A stretch of DNA of 17,137 nucleotides from Caldifarciminota bacterium 4484_100 (lineage in GTDB: Bacteria > Hydrothermota > Tepidihabitantia > SM23-42), in NCBI GenBank assembly GCA_002049785.1, contig MUKB01000034.1, forward strand, positions 1 to 17,137, given 5' to 3'. A program made the position numbers and the translations under genes. Positions 1 to 7,858 of this stretch are shown here, piece by piece; the first letter of the stretch is position 1; every line of letters starts with the position of its first letter. A model generated the notes under the pieces. The model saw nothing but the letters and a program-made list of their open reading frames with translations, did not search any database and was not told where the DNA came from.

Positions 1-342
1 GAGATTGAGGCGGTCGTCTCCTGTGCTCAGGGTAGATTGGTCAAGGTGATTCTGGAATGCTGTCTGTTGACCGATGAAGAAAAGATTGCCGGAGCTAAGA
101 TTGTTAAGGATGCAGGTGCACATTTTGTCAAGACATCGACCGGTTTGTCAAAATGGGGTGCACGCTTAGAAGATGTAATACTATTGCGTCAGGCGGTGGG
201 TCCAGATTTTGGGGTGAAGGCCTCGGGTGGGATCAGAACCTATCAGCAGGTCTGTTCGTTTGTTGAAGCCGGGGCAGATCGTATTGGAACTTCTGCGGGA
301 TTGAAGATTATGGAGGAGTTCAGGATATCTTCGTCCTCTTGA
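1..342 (+). CDS. deoC: Deoxyribose-phosphate aldolase, C-terminal part (5' end outside window)
   Basis: This is a class I aldolase that reversibly splits 2-deoxyribose 5-phosphate into glyceraldehyde 3-phosphate and acetaldehyde in cytoplasmic deoxynucleoside catabolism. The reading frame is open from base 1, so only the last 113 residues are present. The motif FVKTSTG carries the Schiff-base lysine (residue 44 of the fragment, codon 130-132). GVKASGGIRT carries the second active-site lysine (residue 73), and GADRIGTSAG is the phosphate-binding end of the barrel. ECCLLTDEEK is the usual preceding strand and helix. It is the only plus-strand gene and converges on the cyclase gene, whose stop lies 86 bases away. 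The end is a TGA at 340-342 after a serine-rich tail. The family assignment is secure; the missing N-terminus cannot be judged. Confidence 0.95.
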   Translation, partial: EIEAVVSCAQGRLVKVILECCLLTDEEKIAGAKIVKDAGAHFVKTSTGLSKWGARLEDVILLRQAVGPDFGVKASGGIRTYQQVCSFVEAGADRIGTSAGLKIMEEFRISSSS

Positions 343-428
343 CATATCGCCCGTTTGAAATAGAATAGTCTGTGACCAATATTGCGGTAGAGTCATTGAA
401 GAATATACCTTTATAGTTTATGTATGGG

Positions 429-1748
429 TTATTGATATATTACCCGATAGATTTTTATCGGTGATTCTTTACCCCTCACCTTGACCAGCATCGGTTCGGA
501 GAATTTAATCGGTATGGATGTTTCTTTGAAGACATATTCAGAGACGACGATTTCTCCGCCACTGGCAAGTTCCTGGAGACGGGAGGCAAGATTCACCGAA
601 TCACCAATGACCGTGTAGTCAAGCCGTTCAGCGGCTCCGATATTTCCCACTACGACCTCACCGGTATTGATCCCGATACCGACACGGATGGTTTCTTTAT
701 TGTTCTTTTCCCTCTTTTTATTCATCCTGTTAATTTCCTGCTGGATGTCTATACCGGCCAGGAGTGCACGGTTGGTATCGTCAGGATGGAATATGGGTGC
801 ACCAAATACTGCCATTATACAATCACCGATAAATTTATCGATTGTCCCTTCATATTTGAATATGACATTTGTCATCGTTGTAAGGACATCATTGAGGAGT
901 GAAACCACTTCTTCGGCAGGAAGCCTTTCGGTCAGGGGTGTAAATCCGCGGATATCTGCGAAGAGTACGGTTACCTTTCGTCTGGTTCCCTTTAATGTAT
1001 CTATATAGGCATCGGGGTTTTTGAATATCTCTTCGGCTACCTGATGTGAGACATACCTGCGGAAGGCATCTTTTATCTGCTCCTTTTCTTTAAGACTCTT
1101 TGCCATCTGATTGAAGGCAAGGGTTAAATCACCAATTTCATCGTTCGATCTCTTCTTAATCTGCTGTTCAAAATTTCCCTGGGCGATCGCCTTGACACCC
1201 AGAACCAGGTCATTGATCGGTCGTGTCAGATAGTTGGATAGTAACATTGCACCGAGGATACCAATCAGCAATCCGGTTACAGAAATTAATAGGAGAATAA
1301 TTTGCATAGTATGGGTTGTGTTTTTTATCCGCGCGGTTCCAAGGCCCACGCTCACCTTTCCGATTTCCTTTTTGCCGGCCAGGACAATCGGTAAGGTAAC
1401 ATTATAGAGATTGGCTGGGGACTTGAATCGTTTTTCAGATTTTCCAACAAATTCAATCTTATTGTGCGCCCTTATAATATTCTTTTTATCTGTGATATAT
1501 GCATAACCGACCCCTTCATTTTTTACTGCATCGGTCACCAGCCGAGCAAGATAGAGGTCATCATTTGTAATCAGGGGATCCTCGGCATTGAGTGCAATAA
1601 TCCGGGCGAGGATTTCACCCTGAAGTTTTATCTCATTTGTTAGTGCCTGGCGCACACGATTTAATGTAAACCAGAAGATGACGCCGGTAATAAAGAGAAT
1701 TAGTAGGAATATTAACAGGATGAACTTCAGGCGAATCGGGATGCGCAT
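429..1748 (-). CDS. Membrane HAMP-domain class III adenylate cyclase
   Basis: This is predicted to make cAMP from ATP in response to an extracytoplasmic signal. In order it has a membrane segment (about 7-29), an extracytoplasmic sensor region (about 30-147), a second membrane segment (about 148-171), a HAMP linker (about 172-225), and a class III nucleotide cyclase domain (about 255-435). Metal-binding aspartates are visible at D265 (FADIRGF) and D309 (FIGD). Transition-state residues N386 and R390 lie in GDSVNLASR. K305 and D377 occupy the purine-selecting positions and match adenylate rather than guanylate cyclases. The ATG at 1748 gives a clean inner-membrane start; the Shine-Dalgarno is weak. 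The stop of the TPR gene lies 21 bases upstream, so it is probably the last gene of the operon starting at 9157. The sensed ligand is unknown. Confidence 0.9.
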   Translation of the reverse strand: MRIPIRLKFILLIFLLILFITGVIFWFTLNRVRQALTNEIKLQGEILARIIALNAEDPLITNDDLYLARLVTDAVKNEGVGYAYITDKKNIIRAHNKIEFVGKSEKRFKSPANLYNVTLPIVLAGKKEIGKVSVGLGTARIKNTTHTMQIILLLISVTGLLIGILGAMLLSNYLTRPINDLVLGVKAIAQGNFEQQIKKRSNDEIGDLTLAFNQMAKSLKEKEQIKDAFRRYVSHQVAEEIFKNPDAYIDTLKGTRRKVTVLFADIRGFTPLTERLPAEEVVSLLNDVLTTMTNVIFKYEGTIDKFIGDCIMAVFGAPIFHPDDTNRALLAGIDIQQEINRMNKKREKNNKETIRVGIGINTGEVVVGNIGAAERLDYTVIGDSVNLASRLQELASGGEIVVSEYVFKETSIPIKFSEPMLVKVRGKESPIKIYRVIYQ

Positions 1749-1769
1749 TTCTAAGAATTAATCAATTTA

Positions 1770-2390
1770 CTACCTATTGAGTTCTTCAAGTTTTATCTTG
1801 GCACGAGTCAGATTCTTTTTGACATTTGGATAATTGGGGTCGATCGAGAGGACTTTGTTCCAGTATTTTATCGCCAGTTCAAAGTTGTCCCTTGTGTAGG
1901 CATCAATCCCTAAAAGATAGTAGCGTTCTGCATCTTCCTTTTTGCCGCGTGCCAGTTTATTTTTTATCCTGTCCAGATATTGGAGGGCCTGGGGGTTACT
2001 CGGTTCAAGTTCAAGGACTCCTTGAAATTTCTTTTCCGCACTGACATAATCCTTATCGTTATATAATTTTCTACCTTCGGCAAGGAGTTTGTCGATGCTA
2101 TCACTGATCTTCTGGTCAATATATATCTTCTGTCTTGTCAGATTCTCCTGCTTTGGATATTTTCTCAACATCCGATTTACAAAGTCGATTGCCGATTTCA
2201 ATTTGCCCTGGCTTAGGTAATTGTTCAACTTTTCAAGCGCAACCTTTATTTCTTCAACAATCTTCTGATTTGCTTCATTTATATAGTTTTTTACAGTGAG
2301 ATTTTCAGGTTGAATCTTCAGGATACTGTTCCAGATCTTTATTGCACTGAGGTAATCACCGTTTTTGTATTTTAAGAGAGCCTTTTCCAT
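1770..2390 (-). CDS. Tetratricopeptide-repeat protein
   Basis: This is a 206-residue protein made almost wholly of TPR-like helical hairpins, so it should be a protein-binding scaffold. Four hairpins can be read by the pattern aromatic-x-x-A-x-x-x-(W/F) followed by P-x-N about 16 residues later. They start near NGDYLSAIKIW, QGKLKSAIDFV, KDYVSAEKKF and DNFELAIKYW, about 51-55 residues apart. I chose the ATG at 2390 because AAAGG sits five bases before it (AAAGGCGAATATG). The frame is open further, to a TTG at 2474, overlapping the PorV gene by 52 bases; that TTG start has no comparable ribosome site. There is no signal peptide with either start. Either the protein is cytoplasmic, or it reaches the periplasm as a -1 frameshift extension of the TPR tail of the preceding protein (see findings). 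No specific function is claimed. Confidence 0.8.
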   Translation of the reverse strand: MEKALLKYKNGDYLSAIKIWNSILKIQPENLTVKNYINEANQKIVEEIKVALEKLNNYLSQGKLKSAIDFVNRMLRKYPKQENLTRQKIYIDQKISDSIDKLLAEGRKLYNDKDYVSAEKKFQGVLELEPSNPQALQYLDRIKNKLARGKKEDAERYYLLGIDAYTRDNFELAIKYWNKVLSIDPNYPNVKKNLTRAKIKLEELNR

Positions 2391-2422
2391 ATTCGCCTTT
2401 ATACTTTGAGGTATACCCTGTT

Positions 2423-3493
2423 TCAGTTGATATTCCGATTTTCCCGAACCTTTTTGCGCGCACGGGAAACCCAATCGAGAACTTCCTGGTTGTCCGGATT
2501 CCAGATTAATGAGAGATCCCAGGCATTCAATGCCTCATCATACTTTTGTTGGTTGAAATATTCTATCCCCTGTCTCAGGTAGGTTTCACTCATCAAAATT
2601 TTTTCTTTGCTTAACAGTTCCCTGCGGATTTTTTTCTTCTGAACCGCAGTATTATATGAGACCGTAAGATTATGGGTCAGACCGAATATCCCGAATGAGG
2701 CAGCGGTGTAGTCGATGGTAATATTTCCAATCTTCAACCCAAATCCTCCGGATATTTTTCTTAAAAAGTTCTGGGAATAGACTTCAGGATTATAGCCGAG
2801 GCGCAGAGTGAGCGGACCGATGGCTGAAAATTCAGTGCCTGTATAAAATGTAAGCTGGTCCTTGAAGACCTTCAGAATATCAAATGTAAAGCAAAGATTA
2901 TCCACTGGTTTGAGGCATAGACCGGTGCGCAGACTTAGTGGTAGATTGGTATTAAAAATGCGCAGGCCCAGATTTGAGATGGCAAGTCCGAAGGCGAATT
3001 TCTTTGAGGTATAACGGACACCGCTGTTTAAGAAGAGTGTATATTTACCGTCGGATGCAATCTTGACCCCCAAACCGTTCAGTCCCAACCCCAGTCCGAA
3101 GTTGTTAAATCGATATGAATAATTTACTGATGGGTTTAAAAAATATGAGTTGTAGTAAGTATAACTCCAGGGATCTTCTTCAGTTCGATGCTCTATTCTG
3201 TCAGTATATAAACCCCTCAGGCCGAAGCCCAGTGCACCTTTCTCGCCGACTGATAATACACCTGCAATACCTCCAAGTTCGGTATCGAGAAACCATCGGC
3301 TGTAAAAGGTAGAAATAATCTTTGATTTAATGCTCGCGATACCACCTGGATTATAAAATATCGTGAATGGTTCATCGCCGATAGAGACATAGGCATTGCC
3401 CAGGGCCAGGGGCCGACTGCCTGTACCCATCCGCAGGAATTCCAGGCCTGGTGAGGATTGAGAAATGATGTAGAGACTGAGCAGTAAAATCAT
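2423..3493 (-). CDS. PorV/PorQ-like outer-membrane barrel protein with C-terminal TPR
   Basis: This 356-residue protein begins with a short hydrophobic export signal (about 1-14). It then has the family hallmark near residues 18-52: LEFLRMG, GSRPLALGNAYVSIGDEP and FYNPGGIA. About 230 residues of alternating amphipathic strands rich in glycine and aromatics follow, as in the FadL/PorV-type barrels. The tail from about 300 is a single TPR hairpin (YFNQQKYDEALNAW, then NPDN). In the Bacteroidetes type IX system, PorV shuttles cargo bearing C-terminal sorting domains; the gene directly upstream encodes such a cargo-like protein. Its ATG overlaps that gene's TGA (ATGA, 3490-3493), and GGAG lies seven bases before the start, indicating translational coupling. 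Other members of this broad family have no proven role in secretion, so the PorV function is inference. Confidence 0.85.
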   Translation of the reverse strand: MILLLSLYIISQSSPGLEFLRMGTGSRPLALGNAYVSIGDEPFTIFYNPGGIASIKSKIISTFYSRWFLDTELGGIAGVLSVGEKGALGFGLRGLYTDRIEHRTEEDPWSYTYYNSYFLNPSVNYSYRFNNFGLGLGLNGLGVKIASDGKYTLFLNSGVRYTSKKFAFGLAISNLGLRIFNTNLPLSLRTGLCLKPVDNLCFTFDILKVFKDQLTFYTGTEFSAIGPLTLRLGYNPEVYSQNFLRKISGGFGLKIGNITIDYTAASFGIFGLTHNLTVSYNTAVQKKKIRRELLSKEKILMSETYLRQGIEYFNQQKYDEALNAWDLSLIWNPDNQEVLDWVSRARKKVRENRNIN

Positions 3494-6400
3494 CGAATCA
3501 CTCCGAATTTTTTCATTACGGTCGCCTCATGCTTACCTGCATTCGCATGGGCACGGAATATATAGATGTCGGTTCCCATTTCGTTCACTGACATCTGTCG
3601 TTCATATATCCTACCACCTTCAAAATCGTCGTCAATAAATGTTCCGATCCGACGTCCAGAAAGGGTAAATATTTCAATCTTTAAATGTCCATTCTGATTC
3701 AAATAGAACATAAATTTTATGTAGTCCTTATGGGTGGGGTTAGGGAAGGCAAAGCAGGAGTCACGGGGAAGTAGGTTTCCTCGGGCATCAATCCAGATTG
3801 TAACCGTTGTATCGGTTTCATTGCCGGACAGGTCAACCCCATAGACCCTGAGTCGACCACTGCCGAGTTCCAAACCGACGATGGTATCTCCAGCTTGATA
3901 AAAATTGGAGTCTGATATAACGGTTAACTGAAGCGAATCATTTGTGCTGTCGTAGAGCCAGACCGATGGTTCTTGCATCAAGGGTTCATTCGGGGTGATT
4001 ACAACTATGGGGTTGTCACCAATAAAGAATGTATCAGGATAACTCAGACTGAAATTCGGGGAGAGTGAATCCAGACTGCTGATGAAAATTTGTTTATTAT
4101 CTTCCCCATAGTTGTTGTGGAGATCGGTGCCAGACACAAAGAGGGTTCCTGCACCTAACACAAGGTTTGTGATATAACCCTGTCCTGCATAATGGAGGGG
4201 AGAGGTTTCAGTTACCGACAGATGCACAGTATCCTGCTGAATATCCTTTAACCAGGCTTCAGGTAGAGAAGTTAGAGGTTCACTTGCAATAAATGTGAAA
4301 AAGAGTGTGTCGTTTATATAAGCGGTATCGGGTGCGGTAATGGTGAAGTTTGGTGGAATTGTGTCGAGGGTGTCAATAAATATCGGTTTGGTCTGTACAC
4401 CCTGGTTTCCTGAAAGGTCCTGGCCTCTTACTGATATTGAACCATCTCCAGAGACAAGGCCGCTTACGAGCAGACGACCGGAATAGTTGAAGGTCGAGTC
4501 CAGTGTCACATTAAATGGGATTGAATCGTTCTGAACATCCTTAAGATAGGCGATCGGCAATGCCTGGAGTTGTTCATCTACTGAGAGGTGTATTATGAGA
4601 CTGTCATTCAGATATGTGGTCTCGGGTGCACTGATAGTAAAATTGGGGTTGGTGGTGTCTAAGATTTCTTCTTTATAGTAGATTATATTAAACGGGGTCG
4701 AGTCGTTTTCTGTCCAGACAAGGTCGGTCTTCAATGCTGAGGATGGATATCTTGAATACACAGAAGAATTACTAATATTCTTATACTGGAGCCATCCCAG
4801 TTGATGGTCCAGTACCCGCTGATAGATATCTTTATCTTCCTGCCAGTACAGGTATATGTTCTGAAGGTTGTCTATGGTCAGGGTGGGGAAGTGTGAGGTT
4901 TCCGGTGTCTGGGTGAGGTTGATGGTCAGGCTCCATCCTGAATCAGGAGTGAGACATTTGTAAAATATATCAATATTCCCCGGGGTGGAATCAGACCAGC
5001 AAAGGTGAATTCTGTTATAGGCATCACTTACCGCAACCGGCAGATAGGAATCACCCGGGGTTGTATCAACCTGCACAACCGGTTGCCAGTTCTGTCCATC
5101 ACCATGTCGGTATCGGATGTCAAAGTTCGATTGATTTGTGCGGTCGGCAAAGAAGACATATAGTCCATTATGTACCATAATAAATGGGTCACGAGATAAC
5201 CCTGCAGTGCCACTAACATTTATCGACGAATCCCAGAACCCGGTTGCGAAATTATAGTGGCGATAGAATATTTCACTTACGGCTTTTTCTTCCCAGACTA
5301 AGTGGAGATCGTTGTTTGATGTAACAACAACTGATGGATTGACCGAGGGGCCTGCAGTCTGGGTTAATCTTCTTGGGTTGGGAAACCACTGGCCATTGTA
5401 TCTCTGATAGCAAATCTCCTGTGAATCTGCATACTGTTCTTCCCAAAATATATAGATGGTATTATTGCTATTAATAACAATACAGGGATTTTTTGAAGAT
5501 TCTGACGGACTATTACTCAGGTCTAAGGGTTCAGACCAGTTTATACCGTCTGGGGAATATGTATAGAATATCTCTTCCGGTTTAAATGTTGTATAGACAA
5601 TGTGAATACAGCCAGTATCATCAACTGCAATCTTCCTGCCGGAAGGCAGGGAGGTAGCTTCACCTACACCGGAGATCAACGGTTTTTTGGCTACAAATAT
5701 ATTTTTTGAAGCGGTATCAATATTGAAGAACCCATCATAGGCAAAAAATCCCGCAATATAAGAACCATTTCTTACCAAGACATCAGAGCTATCAAAACCG
5801 TTCCAGCTGATGGTATCTGGAGGCAGGGCAAAACCTTCTTTATTCAGGAGGACGATTGAGTCTTTTATGATTTTCAGATTCCAGTAGAGGATGCCATGGG
5901 TGTCTGATGCACTCAGGGCAAATTCTATATTATCGTCTATTAAATCCCCATCCGGTGAGAATGAGTCAGGGGCTGAAATTGATACAGCAGGTGGGTTTGA
6001 ATCAGTGTAAGCATAGACACCGGCAAGGTTCCCTAAATACAATGTGTGCTGTAACTGACTCAAGCCAATAACGGGACTTAAATTGCCTGGAATATCAGGG
6101 CCAAGTCCAAACCAGTTGTTACCGGCATCAAGGGAAAGATAACAGCTACTCTGGTCTGAACAGGCGAGAAGATAGAATGGGACATCAAATATCGTCTGAA
6201 TTCCAAAACAGGGGATGTCTGGGAAATGGGTGGAGGTCCAGGTCTGTCCACCATCGGTCGATTTATAAATACCGGGCTGACCTGACTGGGGCCATTCCAA
6301 TCCTGCATAGAGCAAAGATGAAAAGTAGCCATCGATATTGATACTGACGATTGATGTATCGGTCAGTCCTGAGGGATAGAGATTATTACCGTAATTATTA

Positions 6401-7851
6401 CTTTTGAATACTCCTTTATTTGTAGCGACATAAATGGTTTCCGGAGCCTGTGGACATATTTTAATATCATTGTAGGAGTTACCAAAATTTAGTGTATCCC
6501 AGTTTAATCCGCCATCAGTGGTTCTCATAAACATATAGTTAGAACCAGCATAGGCAATAAATGGGTTGGTCGGATCAAATTCAATATCTGTTATCAATTG
6601 TGCTCCAGTATTGGCTGTAGTCCAGGTGAAGCCGTTATCTGTTGTAATGAACATACCGAATATCGAGCCGATAAGAATATGGGCGCTGTCCTGTGGGTTG
6701 ACGGCCATCGCAGTCAAAAATGGTAATCCTGGTGGATTTCCATAATGGAACCAGGTATTGCCACCATTACTGCTCTTAAACAACCCGGCTCCAAAACTGA
6801 GGGCATAGACCGAGTACTGGTTTTGTGGATTTATGGTGAGGTCGTAGATTAATGCAGCATTGATATTCTGGTTGAATTCTATCCAGTTTATTCCATTATT
6901 TGTAGAATAGTATATACCTCCACAGGTTCCAGCAAATATTGTATCACCAACGACATTCAAACAGTTTACCACCAGATATCCGAGACCCTGATTGCGTGGA
7001 TAAAGGATTGAGTCACCGATCCCGCTGATAAAGATTCCATTTCCCCAGGTTGCTACGAGGATGCTATCTCCTTTGCGTTGAATATCTGATACCGAAATGC
7101 CGGTGAGTACGGTTTGATGCCAGGTTGCTCCATATTGATAATATAGACCACCCCTGCATCCTGCATATAGATAACTGTCCGCATTGACGACAAAGAACCG
7201 CAATTTTTCTATATCCATTTCCGGTTCTGAATAATCTGACCAGGTGATGCCCTGATCTATGCTGACATAGATACCGGTGCTTTCGGTACCGAGGAAGATA
7301 CGGGGCGGTGTATTGAAATCACGGGCAAAGGAAGTGAAGTTCAGCATATCCGGCAGGTTTCCGCTCTTGTTCCAGCTTGCTCCGCCATCTGTCGAGCGAT
7401 AGATTCCAGAACCATTAGTGCCGAGAAAATAGAGGCTGTTGTTGAAGCGGAAAAAGGTGTTTATGACCGCAGTATCCGGGACCATATTGTTCTGAATCCA
7501 GTTCAACCCGCCATTGATTGTTGTCCAGAGGCCGGAGCCATCGGTTCCCGCAAGAAGGGTATCTGGGGCACGACCATAGATTGCATTTATTGTTTCATAT
7601 TCAATATTCCCAGACCTTTTCTGCCAGGGGTTTTCAAACCGAAATATGCCATTGGATATTGAACCCACATATAGGTAATTGCCGTCGTCTGTCATACTTA
7701 CAATATATCCGGTAAACGGGCCGTTTGCTGTCCAGAGCTGGTCCCCGGGATCGCAGGAATGATGGAACCTGTAAGTTGAGTGAAGAATAAGCTCTCGAAT
7801 CTGAGGGCTGGGATAGAGACCCATAAAAAGGCTGATAATTAGACCAATCAT
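3490..7851 (-). CDS. Giant secreted beta-propeller/Ig-like protein with FlgD/T9SS type A-like C-terminal domain
   Basis: This is a 1453-residue exported protein. A short hydrophobic signal (about 1-15) is followed by a propeller region (about 40-615) with ten Asp-box loops such as STDGGASW (153-160), TTDNGFTW (403-410) and STDGGQTW (531-538), as in sialidase/Vps10-type folds. Residues about 618-720 contain SFSPDGD and resemble a FlgD-like Ig domain. Residues about 724-1055 hold seven repeats of about 50 residues ending in patterns like HLVWEE and YLYWQE, probably a seven-bladed propeller. Three Ig-like repeats follow, exactly 98 residues apart (PNF at 1069, 1167 and 1265). The tail from PNP (1370-1372) through IEIFTLSGRRIG to MKKFGVIR is the FlgD/type IX sorting-like domain. 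Sialidase catalytic residues are not evident, so binding or adhesion is likelier than catalysis. The GWxTD gene stop is seven bases upstream. The ATG at 7851 has no clear ribosome site. Confidence 0.88.
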   Translation of the reverse strand: MIGLIISLFMGLYPSPQIRELILHSTYRFHHSCDPGDQLWTANGPFTGYIVSMTDDGNYLYVGSISNGIFRFENPWQKRSGNIEYETINAIYGRAPDTLLAGTDGSGLWTTINGGLNWIQNNMVPDTAVINTFFRFNNSLYFLGTNGSGIYRSTDGGASWNKSGNLPDMLNFTSFARDFNTPPRIFLGTESTGIYVSIDQGITWSDYSEPEMDIEKLRFFVVNADSYLYAGCRGGLYYQYGATWHQTVLTGISVSDIQRKGDSILVATWGNGIFISGIGDSILYPRNQGLGYLVVNCLNVVGDTIFAGTCGGIYYSTNNGINWIEFNQNINAALIYDLTINPQNQYSVYALSFGAGLFKSSNGGNTWFHYGNPPGLPFLTAMAVNPQDSAHILIGSIFGMFITTDNGFTWTTANTGAQLITDIEFDPTNPFIAYAGSNYMFMRTTDGGLNWDTLNFGNSYNDIKICPQAPETIYVATNKGVFKSNNYGNNLYPSGLTDTSIVSINIDGYFSSLLYAGLEWPQSGQPGIYKSTDGGQTWTSTHFPDIPCFGIQTIFDVPFYLLACSDQSSCYLSLDAGNNWFGLGPDIPGNLSPVIGLSQLQHTLYLGNLAGVYAYTDSNPPAVSISAPDSFSPDGDLIDDNIEFALSASDTHGILYWNLKIIKDSIVLLNKEGFALPPDTISWNGFDSSDVLVRNGSYIAGFFAYDGFFNIDTASKNIFVAKKPLISGVGEATSLPSGRKIAVDDTGCIHIVYTTFKPEEIFYTYSPDGINWSEPLDLSNSPSESSKNPCIVINSNNTIYIFWEEQYADSQEICYQRYNGQWFPNPRRLTQTAGPSVNPSVVVTSNNDLHLVWEEKAVSEIFYRHYNFATGFWDSSINVSGTAGLSRDPFIMVHNGLYVFFADRTNQSNFDIRYRHGDGQNWQPVVQVDTTPGDSYLPVAVSDAYNRIHLCWSDSTPGNIDIFYKCLTPDSGWSLTINLTQTPETSHFPTLTIDNLQNIYLYWQEDKDIYQRVLDHQLGWLQYKNISNSSVYSRYPSSALKTDLVWTENDSTPFNIIYYKEEILDTTNPNFTISAPETTYLNDSLIIHLSVDEQLQALPIAYLKDVQNDSIPFNVTLDSTFNYSGRLLVSGLVSGDGSISVRGQDLSGNQGVQTKPIFIDTLDTIPPNFTITAPDTAYINDTLFFTFIASEPLTSLPEAWLKDIQQDTVHLSVTETSPLHYAGQGYITNLVLGAGTLFVSGTDLHNNYGEDNKQIFISSLDSLSPNFSLSYPDTFFIGDNPIVVITPNEPLMQEPSVWLYDSTNDSLQLTVISDSNFYQAGDTIVGLELGSGRLRVYGVDLSGNETDTTVTIWIDARGNLLPRDSCFAFPNPTHKDYIKFMFYLNQNGHLKIEIFTLSGRRIGTFIDDDFEGGRIYERQMSVNEMGTDIYIFRAHANAGKHEATVMKKFGVIR

Positions 7852-7858
7852 TGTTCAA

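Noticed and set aside
444..461. Perfect 6-base inverted repeat CCGATA/TATCGG as a terminator between deoC and the cyclase
   Set aside because: It lies inside the last codons of the cyclase, the stem is short, and no T run follows on either strand. The 343-428 gap itself shows no hairpin.
3490..7851. Active sialidase annotation for the giant protein
   Set aside because: Asp-box loops are structural and occur in many propellers; I do not see the arginine triad and Tyr/Glu arrangement needed for sialidase catalysis.
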